Shown in pieces: positions 11,908 through 23,641 of a stretch of DNA of 64,000 bases (position 1 is the first letter of the stretch; each line of letters starts with the position of its first letter). The translations under genes were made by a program, and so were the position numbers. The stretch spans positions 10,447,214 through 10,511,213 of the forward strand of contig NW_004955466.1 of assembly GCF_000276665.1 (NCBI RefSeq). Direction: 5' to 3'. This stretch comes from Chinchilla lanigera (lineage: Eukaryota; Chordata; Mammalia; Rodentia; Chinchillidae). Under the pieces are notes generated by a model, which made no database searches, was not told the DNA's origin, and saw nothing but the letters and a program-made list of their open reading frames with translations.

Positions 11908-12071
11908 TTGGGCGTGGTGGCTCATGCCTGTAATCCCAGCACTCAGGAGGCTGAGGCAGGAGGATCATTGTGAGTTTGAAGTCAGCCTGGGCTCCATTGT
12001 GAGTTCAGAGCCAGCCTGAAGAACATAGAGAGACCCTCTTTCAAAAAACTAAAATAAACAAACAAACAAAC
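11908..12071 (+). mobile_element. B1 SINE
   Basis: Starts 'gttgggcgtggtggctcatg', then 'cctgtaatcccagcactcag', 'gaggctgaggcaggagg' and the doubled 'gtcagcctgggctcc' / 'gccagcctgaagaac' block, and ends in 'tttcaaaaaact' and (AAAC)n. This is a 7SL RNA-derived rodent B1 with internal duplication. It is retroposed by L1 machinery and contains a pol III promoter in its body. The flanks share only 'tatattt', so the target duplication is weak. Confidence 0.9.
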
Positions 12072-13974
12072 CTATATTTCCCCACTGATTAGCAAAGCAG
12101 GAGCCTAAGCACTTATTTCCTAACTTTTAAGTAGAAAAGCCCACAAAGCGCTTCCATGGAAATGATTTAGAAGGCAACAAGCCTCCTTCTATTGTACATT
12201 AACGTTTTAAAAAGAAAATGGAGAGGAAAAGGGAAAGAAGCACTTTGAAGCACTTAGAAGTCCCATTTAGAAAATATTTATTTCTACTTTGATCCATTGG
12301 AAATACACCCTGTAAACCGTAAGCTAGAGGAGGGTGCTTATGGATTCTTTGCTCTTTACCACTTCAGACCCCAAGGTTTTTTGTGAATTTGTACAATTTC
12401 TAAAGCTGCTGGACGACAGTGGGAAGCATTCTGCTCTTACGCACAGTTTATGCACGCTCTCTTGATTTCTTTGCCATCCCCAGGTGGGTGTGTGGTCTTA
12501 CCTGGTCACAGAGGAACCTCTCAAATGTACCCAGGGCTGTGTCCCCACTCAGCTATGCCTGCTGGGATTGGGCTGGGATTGCAAGGGTTAGGGATCCTCA
12601 TTCCTGGCATTGTCTGCCTAGTCCTGGGTGTTGAGAGGGACTGAGCTGCTGATCACTCCAGAATTCCCGTTTACACTGAATAATTACAGGGCTGGTAGTG
12701 AGATGGCTCAGGGGCCACCGCCTGGCAGGTAGTGAAATCAGATCTGCTGACCGCTCAGTCAGGGCTCTCATCCAAGCCCACTTTGCTCTTTCTGTGTTGT
12801 AATGAAAGTTGTTCAAATGAAGATTCATGTCTTTACTTTGGCGCATGTCTCAGCTGTTTGATTTGAGTGATGAAAAGCACAGGTGCCTTTCAGCGCGGGG
12901 ACAGTCTAGGCTGTCTTCTCATTGGCATATTCAGCTTGGCCCTTTCCCGGCAAGCCCTGGCCTGGATCGAGTCACTGCTTTGCTGCGGGAGCTGCCTAGC
13001 CTGCTGTCCATCCAGGGCCACTGACAGCCAGTACGACCTGTGCAGGGCTGGATCGCAGGTCATCTGCACCGCACTCCAGGCTTCACCTTGGGACGCGAGG
13101 CCCTGACTGCCCTTGGGGACAGGAGCCAGCTTCCCGGGAACAAACACCAGATGGTCACCAGACGCTGACCTGCAGCATAAGCACCAGGAGGTGATGGGCA
13201 GAGGCTGGAGACCTGGGGTCTGGGTCGTCAGAGGTGGCTAGCTGGAAGCCACCACACTCAGGTCCCCTCCTGGGTACTGGCTTATAAATGCTACCAATCC
13301 AGAATACGTTAAGTATGGTCACAATACTGTAGAGCTGGTAATGCTCTGGAATCTTCAACCCTTTACAGAAGATGTGTTTACTGAAGGTTTTCCCAAATTG
13401 GACAAGCATCCTAAAACCCACATGGTATTCCAACAATGAACTGTTGGCCTGAAAGTGCTCTGCTATTAATACTAAAAACATATTTTTTTGTCTGTCAGGC
13501 TAGAAGGAAGAATGAATTCACTTTTAGGCTCTTTTTAGCAAGACAATGATGTTGATATATGATGAGGCAATTAAAGTGTATGCAGCCTGGTAGGAAGGGT
13601 AGGAAAAAAAGAATTAGAGAGGTGGGTCGGCCTGATTATAGGTTATTTTTCTGGTTGCTGTAACATTTGTGGGATTTGTCACAATTTTAGTTTTTTAATT
13701 CATTGTGATTTCTTTTTTCATTCTATATAAATACTCTTTTGGTTCTTAATTTTGAAGCTTTTTTTCTTCAAGTGGGGCCCCGGATTGCATGAGCATCTAG
13801 CAGCACAAGGCCCCACATCAGCCTTCATACACCCTCCTTATTCCTAGCTGCACATGTGTCCAGCACTGATCAGGCATTGCCATCATCATTGTCCACACTG
13901 TTGCCTCTCAAGGACCTGGAGCTCCTGACTCTGAAAAGTGCTGCTGACCTTTTATGTTGGCTCTAGTGTAGAAA
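12072..13974. other. Unassigned noncoding stretch
   Basis: No gene. The longest open frame (13155-13481, minus, 108 codons) has no domain. 13500-13770 is AT-rich single-copy-like DNA. Confidence 0.45.
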
Positions 13975-14125
13975 TGAGGGATGATTTGTAATATCTGCTA
14001 GTTACATAGTTTTCTCATCTACAAAATGGGAATAACCATGGTTCCTATTTTACAGGATTTCTATGAGGGTTACATGGGTGAATATATGTAAAGTGCTGAG
14101 AACCTAAAGCCACTATGGGGGAGCT
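13975..14125 (+). mobile_element. MIR SINE, core and 3' part
   Basis: 'tcatctacaaaatgggaata', then 'ttacaggatttctatgaggg', 'gaatatatgtaaagtgctga' and 'gaacctaaag' follow MIR core-to-tail order. Confidence 0.75.
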
Positions 14126-14449
14126 GGCTGTTAGTGTATTTTATTCCTTGTCTAGATGAGTGCGCTTCATAACATGCAGGAAACCAAAATCTCACCCTTT
14201 TTACCTCTCCCTTCCCTTCTAGTCTTGGTCTTGATGCTCTTATGTTGGGAGCATAACGAAGGCCTCAAAGTCTTCATCGTATAGGAAGTCAATATGTAAA
14301 GTAAAAATGAATAAATGAAAAAACACAGAAGAAGCATATTACCTACACCTGCAGAGAGATAAATGTCAAGAAAAATAGCTAAAAGTTTGAAAAGTGTGAT
14401 AGCTGAAGAAGGAAAGAAGAATGGATCTGGAAGAAATAATTTTGTTTTC

Positions 14450-14520
14450 CTTTGGTACTGGGAATCGAACTCAGGACCTTGCGCTTGCCAGGTGGGACTA
14501 CGCCACTGAGATCTGGAAAC
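14450..14520 (-). mobile_element. ID-type SINE, inverted, worn
   Basis: On the plus strand: 'tttggtactgggaatcgaac', 'tcaggaccttgcgcttgcc', 'ccactgagatct'. Reversed, this is the tRNA-like ID body with B box and A box in order. Part of the centre is altered. Confidence 0.8.
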
Positions 14521-15664
14521 TGCTGTTTTTCATCAAAAGCTTGGACTCTTTCAGCTGTGAGCATATGTATGTAACTTTGACTTGTCGAAAAATTTAACTA
14601 CTTAAACAATATTACAAACACAAGTATTTGACTAAGAATATCCTTTGAAAGCATTCTTTTAATTGAAAGAAACATTTTTCTCCCTGATGTGATAAAAATG
14701 CTCTTGGTTATAGTTATTTTAATAAAAAATTAACAAGAAACAAAATGCAACAAAAGGAAGAGGGTTTGTTTGGGTAAATTGTAAGCAAGCTTTCCCTTGT
14801 GGGGTGCTTTGCATAATTGAGCTGCAGCTGTTGCTAATTTATTCTCTTCATTGTATCTCATTTTGGTCTTGCGTGAGTATTTGCCTCTGCTTGTGTTTTC
14901 AACATCATGCAATGTGAGGCTCTCATCTACTGGCTTGAGTTTGGATCCAGCTGGAGGGGTTCCTGAGACGCTTATCTTAAGGATTTATTTTTTTGTTATG
15001 ATTTTTTTTTTTTTTTGCCATACACCTGGGAACTACTGGATGAACAGGTGGGAGGAACTAGGTAGGGGGTTGCTACCAGATCAGACTCGAGCTTAGGATC
15101 GCATTATGGAGTTGTCTCATTCATTCAGTCGTTCCTTCCCATTCAGTACGGAAGGCACCTCTCGGGAGGGTGGAGGCTGGGGAAAAGGAGCCCTAATTGC
15201 TGGTTAGTATGTGCACTGGCTCTCTGAGCATGACAAGCAGTGCTTGAGCCTCCATCCTGGAATAGCAGCATCTTGGGCACAAAGAGGAGAGCAGTTGGCT
15301 TTCTTAGCTTGATGAACGGAAAATACCATCTGGGCACATTTTTCTCGTGCCTAGGAATGTTTCTTCTTGCTTTACTGGACACCAGTTGCATTTTATTATC
15401 CTCTAACAAGTGGCATCAGTCAATGTCCCACATTTCCGTGGCTCACAGAAAGAGCAGTGAACAGAACATACTGTTGGTTATTTTTATTTTCAGTCTAGGT
15501 ACAAGGGGTGGGTTTCATTTCACTACTGAATCACAAGTCACAGTCAGCTGAGATGAATCATTTGGCAAAGATTCTTACTGCTCTTTTTTCCCTGTGCATA
15601 TAGAGCCAGTAGCTGACTAAAAACAAAAAAGTAGCCCTGAACTGCTAGCTGTTTTACTTTTTAA
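14521..15664. other. Unassigned noncoding stretch
   Basis: No gene. Contains a T run at about 15002-15016 that may be the worn tail of an inverted element ('gaactactggatgaacagg' follows), but I cannot name it. Confidence 0.4.
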
Positions 15665-15745
15665 TTCTTTCTGGTGCTGGAGATCAAACCCAAGCTTTGC
15701 ACGTGCTAAACCAGTTTTCTTCCCTGAGCTACCTTCCCAGCCTGG
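15665..15745 (-). mobile_element. ID-type SINE, inverted, worn
   Basis: 'ttctggtgctggagatcaaa', 'cccaagctttgcacgtgct', 'ctgagctaccttcccagcc' is the reverse of an old ID with changed box sequences. Confidence 0.75.
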
Positions 15746-17006
15746 AAGCTGCTTTATAACGCAAAACTGGGGACTTTCAGTTTGACATATATTAAACCAT
15801 TTTACAAGGTGACTGTTAAGTGAGTCTTCCTGTTAGATACTCACGAAAGAAGTACTGAAAGTAACTTTGTTTCAAGACAAAAATGCTAAAGTGTAACAGA
15901 TTATACTAAGTGACATGCTGGATGGAAAAGGGCAAATGCTGCTTATGTGGAGAACCTAAGCCAGCAAACACCTGGGGACAGAAAGTAGGACGAGGTAACA
16001 CCGCGCCATGAGAAGGAAAACCAAGGTGCGACTGTTGCGTGGGGGCAGAGGCTCTGGCTGGGACGGTGAAAGAGTCCTGGAAGTGCGTGGTGTTGACGGT
16101 GGCGCATCATTGCAAATGCACTTAATGCCACTGAATTGCTGTTAACAGTCACCATGGTAAATAGCTCCACGATAAAAAGTACAAGCAGCAGTGTTTCCTG
16201 CAAGGTGCCAGTGCCTTACATGTGGCAAAGCCATGGTATACAATTTTATAAAACACAGATGTATTTACTGCTCTCTCCACCCCGCTCACTGTTCCTCTAT
16301 AAGAATAAATAAGGGAAATGCAAAAAAAAATACATACAAATTACTAAATTTTGTAGAATGCTGGCCTAACCAATTGCTCTGGCAGCGTGAGGTTTATTCT
16401 AGCTTCATCAATACTGAAGGTTAAAGATTACTGGTAGATTTCAGACTTCCACCACCCCCTCCCCCTAGTGCTTCTGGAATTGTGTTTTGGATGTGTGGTA
16501 GCTCGGTTGCCATCCTTGCTCCTTGGCTCTGGCGGGGCTTGGCCTCCAACAGCTACAGGAAGAGTTTCTGCACTCGCTCAGCACGGGAAGCAGGGGATTC
16601 CACAGGATTAGAGCTGGAATGTCGGGCTCGGGCAGAGGCCAGGATGCTGCAGATGGAGGAGCCTCAGGCTTTTTCTTCAGACGTTCCTGAAGCAAACTGC
16701 TCTTGCCTTTGCTTCCTTACCTTAAAAGCATCTCCTTCCTGCAGTGCCAAGCAGGAACTGCTGGAAGCATCCAGCTGCCAGCTGTCTGCAGGCATGGAGG
16801 GGATACAAAGCAAGGGCTCACTGCAGAAGCCACTTGCAATTTCAGAACGGGACACTGCCCCACAATGATCAACGACCCACAGAAAATAACAGGCAGAAGA
16901 CTGAGGCGGTGCTCCTCCTGCTAATATACTTGCAACCAGGGCTCTTGCCCAGAAGAATCAACCAAGTTTCAACTGTCGCCGTGATTCTGCAACTTTACTG
17001 GGTCAA
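15746..17006. other. Unassigned noncoding stretch
   Basis: No gene. 16465-17000 holds several overlapping open frames up to 128 codons on both strands (longest 16482-16868). None shows a domain, and the overlap argues that they are chance. Confidence 0.4.
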
Positions 17007-17080
17007 GGCTGGGAATGTAGCTCGGTGGTAGAACACTTGCCTGGCAATCATGAAGCACTGGGTTCAGTTGTCACTATTAC
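17007..17080 (+). mobile_element. ID-type SINE
   Basis: 'ggctgggaatgtagctcggt', 'ggtagaacacttgcctggc', 'gaagcactgggttcag' is an ID body with A box and B box; it lacks a clear A tail. An older variant than the copies near 53 kb. Confidence 0.8.
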
Positions 17081-18566
17081 AAATCATACCTTCACTACGT
17101 TAAAGAGAGGAAAGGTTACTGAGTCTCTGTATCTCTGATTAAAGCATAACTATAGCAGCTTTAGCCACGTGTCCAGTCATGGTAGGTGCCATATTACAGT
17201 ATTAGCCATTTTCTATATGTGTAAAAATATCTTGTTTTAGAAGATAAAATCAGTGTAGCTGATGCATTAATAGATTATTCTAAGCAAGGAATATTATTTT
17301 GGGGGGTAGGAGAAGACTCAAAACATAGATGTACATTGCACAGGCTGCATTATATAAGCCACTGTTGAGAGAAAATGTGAATGATTTGTATACATAGGGA
17401 AGTTGGGCGAAAGACAGTTGTTTTCCAAAATTAAGGGAAAAAACATATCCAAGACATGGAAATAGGGAAAAGGGTGATTATAACTCCTGTGAATGTAATC
17501 CTGGAACAATGTCAAGCAGTGCCTCTGAGGATGCCTAATTCTTTAGGGATATGAGGTGTACATTTGCCTGGCTTGTTATGTACTGCTGGTTTGTAGATGT
17601 TGACTTCTAGTAAACTGATGCTGACATGAATGAGACAAAGCCCATCTGACGGTGAGAAGTTTTGCTGACAGGGATGCAAACCGGAAACCTTCTGAGCTGA
17701 CAGCGTTCGCCAGTAGTGGTCCTGTGAGTGACTCAGCCTCACATAAAATGGAAAAGAGCATTTTATACTTCAAGAGGGGGGAAGCAGACCCATACCCCTT
17801 ATCCTGAGGGGGTCTGAGGAAAATTTAGTGGAGCCAGGGACAGCCTCCTGGGTGTGAAGTGGGAGATGAAGATGCAGAGCAATAAGCCGGTCTGTGTAAT
17901 GAGAGAAAAGGACGTTTTTCATGCTGCTCCACAGTTTCCTTGGCCTTGCAGTGGAAATCTGTGACCCTGAGCCACAGTCTTATGTAAAGGCGAGCGGAGA
18001 TGAAAGTCACACAGGAGAAACGGTGCGGGAGGGGACAGTAGCCACTGCCGCTGAGCCGGCCAGGCTAAAACCCATGCCACAGCCAGGAGAACCCAGCCTG
18101 AGGAAACTCAGCCCCTCCCCTGTACGCCTCCCAGGAAACTGTCAAAGCAGGGGAAGCATGGTGGCGCTGGCGTTTATATAAAACAGGAATCAATTAATTT
18201 TTCTTAAGGAAGTGAAAGAATGATTCCAGAATCTTAGTGTATTAGGGGATCCAAGTTATACAAGCACACCTTTAAATCCTGGAGTATTTGATCAGCATAC
18301 AATGTATGCAGGTACTGAAGTACCATACTGAACCCTCATTAATGTCTATAACTAGTACATCAATAAAAAATATCTGGGATTACACAGGCCGTGAAAAGTG
18401 GATGAAAACCATCAAACCCCTCCCAGTTACTGCCTCAGAACTTGCAAGCCAACCATGCTCTTGCTCGTTCGCAGCAGAAGCAAGGCAGGTTTGGGGCGGC
18501 TGGCCCCAAGAAAAAGACCAGATTGCTAAGTACGGACAAGGTCTGGGGTGATGCTGCCTCAGGCCG
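17081..18566. other. Unassigned noncoding stretch
   Basis: No gene. 18380-18660 may be part of an unrecognised LTR-like repeat, judged only by its internal duplication. AT-rich at 17160-17300 and 18180-18380. Confidence 0.4.
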
Positions 18567-18632
18567 AAGCTCTGTTCCCTCTGCATGAGGGGCTTGAAAC
18601 ACAAGCTCCGTTCCCTCTGCATGAGGGGCTTG
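18567..18632. repeat. Tandem duplication, 36-bp period
   Basis: A 30-bp block is repeated at 18567-18596 and 18603-18632 with one mismatch (ctctg versus ctccg, a CpG decay change) and a 6-bp spacer. Direct repeats like this occur in retroviral U3 regions, but no LTR ends are visible. Confidence 0.85.
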
Positions 18633-20540
18633 GTTGTAAGAGTTTGAGAAAGTAAATGTTAACCTCAGAGTCAAGACTTAAGGAAAGCTGAGTCCAGTTA
18701 GAGTACCAGCAGGTGCCAGGGCCTGGCTCCCGTTGCAGGCAGTGAGCGTCTTGGCTATAGTGCTAGTTATTTGCTACACAGAAGGAAGGGTTGAGCCAGG
18801 ACAGGGCCTCAGTCACCACTCAGAGGAGGGCTGACAAAGGGACAGGCAGCAGGTGGCCCTCCTGGGGATGATGGGCCACACTGCCCATCACCCTGAGGCG
18901 GGGCTGTCCCAGGGGCTTGGGGTGAGGTCTCTCCCTTCCCAGTTCTTAAAACAGAGTTGAAGTTTAGTGGTAATGCTTTTGTTTTTGCTATTTGGCCTGG
19001 AACCCATTACCTTGGGTGGTCCTGACTCTATTTTGTGAAAATCTATGTTTATCTTTTCCTTGCATCAGTAATTGATTTCAGGGTTTTAAAAAAATTATTA
19101 GCAGTTAGAAAAGAATATGATGATAGTGGCAGGAAAGAGATATGTATAACTTATGTGGTTGTATAAGACTAATAAAAAAATTCCTTATGACGTATAGAAA
19201 AGTATCTGATGCTGTATCTTTTTGAAAGCACTGTTAGAAACCTGATCTCACAACTAAAACTTCTATTAAGTATGCAGGTTATGATCCCCACCCCTCGAAC
19301 TGCCATGGTACCTGCTCTGAAATTTAATGGTAGTAACTCTACAACTGACTGTCCCCAGCAGGCCATGATGGGAGGGCGCTCCACCTCTGTCTCCGATCTC
19401 CTGAACTCTAGGCCTGAGCTCTTTCCCTTCACAGCAGGAAACAGAATCTACCAGTCCTCCTTGTCAATTAAGTGAAATTGCTGTCCAGGCCTTTATGCCT
19501 CACTGCTGCTGCCCCTCTGCCTGGAACGGGCTCCGTCAAGAGCCAAGAACCCCTGTGTTGGGCCTCACAGGGGCACAGTGCGGTGGGTGAGTGAGTGGAC
19601 AGAGGAAGGGAAGGACTGTAGGGGGCTGGACACGCTGACCTGCATCTCAGAACACAGGGAACGGACTCCCTGCTCCTGTAGTGCTCTGCTCATCTCGCTT
19701 TCCTCCGCTCTTCTCTGTTGACTTCCATCTTTTTGGCACAGTCTTCCTTCTCCACCTGGCTTCTAGCTCCTCCAGGAGCTCCGCAGAGTTAGCCTGAGGC
19801 TCCCACTTCACTTTCCACACACACGTCTTCAAAAGCCACTGCTGTGCAATGATCCCTGCATCCATTCCTGCCCCAGGCCTCCCTGAGCTCTGACCCTTAC
19901 ATCTAGCTAGGTAATTAATGTTTTCACAAGCGTGCCTCAAATTCTCAATATATTCCAGATAGAAGGTAGGATCTTCCCTCCTTCCACAAATGAGTTTTCC
20001 TCCAGGGTTTCCTACCCGCTACACATCCCGCTCTGTGAGCCAGAACTCCTCCTGCCCTCACGCCTGAGAGCCCGCATATCACCAAGTCCTTGCCTGGTGA
20101 TTTTGACAGCTTCCCTCCACACGATAGCTCCCCACAGGCTCAGCTACCATCCCCCCTCATCTGGGCTTGCAATAGCTTCTGATCTGCGCCCCTTAAGCTC
20201 ACTCTTGGTCCTCTCTGATCACACTTTACCCCAAAGTCTCCCCAAATGCTCATCTGACTGCGGTATGCATCCTGTACGACCCTCCCTGTGCGGCAGCCAG
20301 GGACTCAATCTTGGCACCTGCTACAGGCCATGTCCCCACGCCTCCCTGGGACCCCTCTGTCAGCCTCGGCCACATAGTACAGCATCTCACCAGGAGTCGT
20401 CTCAGTGCCTGGAGACGCCATACCCGACCCACAGATCACTCATCCTCTCCAGATCCTGTCCCCCACATCATTCCCTTGGTCTCACTTCCTGGTCCTTTGT
20501 TAGATGCTCCCACAGAACTGTGCTAGAGATGTAGGTAGCT
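18633..20540. other. Unassigned noncoding stretch with a long chance-like open frame
   Basis: No gene I can support. The longest open frame of the window is here (19932-20534, plus, 200 codons). It is rich in Ser, Pro, Leu and His, lies in C/T-rich DNA and has no recognisable domain. 19485-19520 ('tgcccctctgcctggaacg') resembles an inverted L2 fragment. Confidence 0.4.
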
Positions 20541-20880
20541 TCCATTTGGGATGATGGACTGAATCTGCAGATTCCATCACCCACACGTCAAAAATATTCG
20601 GAAAAAATTTTTGGCTGTACTAAGCATACATATTTAGGTTTTTCTCTCCTTGTCACTGTTTCCTCATCCATATAGTACAGCATAGCCATTTACATAGCAC
20701 TTTCATGACTAGGTATTAGGAGTAACCAACCTGGAGATGATTTAAAGTATATAGGAAGATGTGTATAGGTTACATATAAACACGATGCCATTTATATAAA
20801 GGAGTTGAGCATGCACAGATTTGGCCTCTGTAGAAGGTCCTGGAACCATCCCTCCACCAGTGCAAAGGGTAACTGTATAC
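20541..20880 (+). mobile_element. Tigger-type (TcMar) DNA transposon relic
   Basis: Read in order: 'ctgaatctgcagattccatc', 'caaaaatattcggaaaaaat', 'atttacatagcactttcatg', 'aggtattaggagtaacc', 'ggagatgatttaaagtatat', 'gatgtgtataggttacat', 'tttatataaaggagttgagc', 'ggtcctggaaccatccctcc', ending near 'gtaactgtata'. This is the order of a nonautonomous mammalian mariner/Tigger element. The terminal repeats are worn. It encodes nothing. Confidence 0.7.
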
Positions 20881-21079
20881 CTTCATTCTATCCACAGCCC
20901 CTCACTAAGCACCTCCTTGAGACCTGACGCTCTCTCCTAGGTATGTCTTTAATCATTCAATTGATGAGAAAGTATGTTCCATCACTCAAGCAAGAGAATA
21001 ATTTAAAACACCTGTAGTAAGTATATTCCATGAATAATTTAAGTTCATTTCCATGCTATCTTTTTCATATCACCCCACT

Positions 21080-21190
21080 GTGGGCTCCACCTTGCACAAG
21101 AGCTGGAACCACGTCTGTTTCCTTATGAACGTCAGCAGCCCTCAGCACAGTGCCAGCACCTAGCAGGTGCTCAAACACACAGGAAGTTCA
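21080..21190 (+). mobile_element. L2 LINE 3' end
   Basis: 'gtgggctccaccttgcacaa', 'gctggaaccacgtctgtttc', 'cctcagcacagtgccagcac', 'ctagcaggtgctcaaacac' is the typical 3' end of L2. Confidence 0.65.
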
Positions 21191-21844
21191 TGAAGGTTTC
21201 ATCTGTAAATTAACAAATGAAGGAGTAAGTGCAATTGCAATGCTGCATTCTAGTTCACCTCGAACTTGTGGTACTTCACATATTTCAAATATTGTGATGA
21301 ATGATCAGAATAAAAGGTCCAAGTGTAATCCCGAAGACTACCTTACCCATTAACCTCTAAGCATATGAACAGTTTATCTGTCCTGGCTTTGAAGAAGTGG
21401 CTTCTGAAGGACTCGCTGAACATTGCTGCCATCTTTTGACGAAAGTTAATAACACAGAGGTGAAAGCCGCAGCCCATATTTCAAATTCTAATTACTGCTT
21501 CTTAGTATCCATAAAAGGTCCCGCTACTGAGGCCCTTCCTTGCCTAGGAAGCAAGAACATGTGGCTGTTAGGAGGAAAGCATGACCACACTCTGTCCTCC
21601 TCTGATACAGCTGTGTTTATTTGTCCATTGGCCAAGCTGTCTCCTACTCCACTTCCTGTGTCCCAGTGCCATGGTAAAGTGTAATAAATTTTTTTTACAT
21701 GAGCATTTTATGTAAACAGTGAGTGAACAATGTTATGTCTGGGTTCCTGAGGTACAGACACCCAGTAGATGTTGGCTATGACTAGTAACATCATCTAATC
21801 TTGACGGCAACATTAGTAAAGCATACTTCTGGGTGAGTCTGGGG
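21191..21844. other. Unassigned noncoding stretch
   Basis: No gene. Open frames at 21150-21353 and 21397-21684 are 67 and 95 codons with no domain. Confidence 0.4.
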
Positions 21845-22160
21845 ATGTTTCCAGAGACAGTTGGATCACAAGGGCTCTGTTTGGTTATAATCTGATAGCA
21901 TTATTGAGAGGTGATAGAGACAGGAGGTGGAGTTGAATGGAGTGAGTCTTGGGAGCATGAGGGATATTAGGGACCATATCTGGTCCCTGGCCTCTTCCTC
22001 CATGGCTATTTCCTTCTTTCTCTGTTTTACAACAGGCCAATATGCCATGGAGCCAGTGGGCCAGGACTGAAATCTCTGAAACCATGAAGCATAATAATCC
22101 TTTTCTCCTTTAAGTTAAAATACTTTCCTCAGGTATTTGGTCACAGTGATGAAAAGCTGA
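21845..22160 (+). mobile_element. MaLR-type LTR (ORR1/MLT1-like), partial
   Basis: The 3' half is clear: 'gccatggagccagtgggcc', 'aggactgaaatctctgaaac', 'catgaagcataataatcc', 'ttttctcctttaagttaaaa', 'caggtatttggtcacagtga', 'tgaaaagctgactt'. The 5' half is worn. The usual AATAAA-type signal is changed to ATAATAAT. Confidence 0.7.
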
Positions 22161-22369
22161 CTTCCTTGCAAAGCAGATGAGCTAAAGACCCTTCTACTCT
22201 GTTGTAAGTTCTCCCATGGAGGAGGACACCGACCCTGACCTCCATGCAAGGTTATCCTGCCCTTTCCTGCTCTCTCCTCCTGTCTCCCTCTCCTTCTTGT
22301 CACCTTCTTGTCATGTTGCAGGTAAGCACCACTGGGATGAGCAGCCAGCTGGGACTGTAAACTCAGCAC

Positions 22370-23230
22370 CAGTAATGAGGTAAAGCAACAGAGTTTTAAA
22401 AAGATGTTTTATTTTAAGGAGGAAAAAGCAGAAGACAGAAAGCTGGCCAGAAGGAGGGCAGTAATGCCTTAATATTATCCCTTAGTTATCTCTGACTAAT
22501 CAGGCCCACAATCTCCCAAATGAGTGGGCAGCAAAGACTTAAATAAATGAGTCAAGTGGTATGATTCTATAGCTCTAGGAGGATCAAAACCCTCTATAGA
22601 ATTTGAGATCCTCTGGGGAACAAGACAAAGATCTTCTCTGGGTAGCTCTTACTTATTTAGTAATCAAAACAAGGGAGGGGAATACTGAAGAAAGGTGGGA
22701 ATCTCTCAAGGACTTCTCCAAGTAATACATTATGTTGATTTAGGAGAACTATTTATCTCCAGGAAGGCTCTCATGGCAGGAGTGGGATGCCTGCAGCTAC
22801 CGTCTTTATCTAGTTAACTGAGGTTGGAGCCAGGTGTCCTTAGCTGGTGTCCTTGTCTTGTCCTTTGGGGTGTCACGGCTTCACCTACCATTACAGGCCT
22901 CAACAGGGATCAGAGACTCATAAAGGTTCACTTACTATGAGTCCACTGCCCATTTCCAGACAAGGAGCAGAGGCCTTGGACAAATTCACAAGTAAAACAT
23001 GAAAAGCCAATTGGTTAATATTAAATCCTGATCATAGCTGCTTTGTTGTGGTATCTATCAGGGGGTTCCAGAAAGATGGGTTCCCCCAGGCCTTTGTCCC
23101 TAGCTCCTTTAATCAGGTGATAAAGACCTCCCCGCATGGATACCTGCAACTTGTCACAACCTGATGGGCTCTCTGGGCTGTATTTGGGCAGATCCCAGAC
23201 CTCAGGACCCAAACCAGATACCTCCACCTA
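22370..23230 (-). mobile_element. Possible ERV LTR, inverted
   Basis: A repeat-like stretch with a minus-strand AATAAAA signal at 22407-22413 and a TATA-like TATTTAAG upstream near 22537-22548 on that strand. Its style is that of rodent ERV LTRs, but I could not fix TG...CA ends or a target duplication. Could instead be single-copy DNA. Confidence 0.35.
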
Positions 23231-23609
23231 TGTACACATTCCTTTTAGAGAGCTTTGATTTCCTTCTGCCCTTTCCTGAGGCATAAATTAGGTGGGGAGA
23301 AGAAGCCTTATAGAAAGACAGTTTAGAGTTACTGATTAAGTAAGGGGATGTGTGTGCATCTAGTGTAGTAATATAGTGACCCCTAGGGTGAATGAATATA
23401 TACACATTGCTTAGGTGTGTGTATGTTTGTATACTAAATAAGAGTTTTCTTTTAAATTAGGTGGCCACCCCTTGTCTCCTTTGCATTTTATTGGAAGTGG
23501 ATGGAGGAAGGTTTCACCCTTCTGGTTTCCTCTGTGCTTTGTCTGTCAGCTCTTCCTCTGGTAAATTCTTATGTTCATTGTACTATCTTGTGTTTTTCTA
23601 GGTCCAGTC

Positions 23610-23641
<32 letters not shown>

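Noticed and set aside
12690..12750. B2-like start ('gggctggtagtgagatggct')
   Set aside because: The likeness stops after about 25 bases; the B box and 3' body of B2 are absent.
19932..20534. Longest open frame (200 codons, plus strand)
   Set aside because: Its product is rich in Ser, Pro, Leu and His as expected of C/T-rich DNA. No domain, no exon signals, no Kozak-like support, and it runs into the unassigned DNA beside a transposon relic. A protein search and a dN/dS test on orthologues would settle it.
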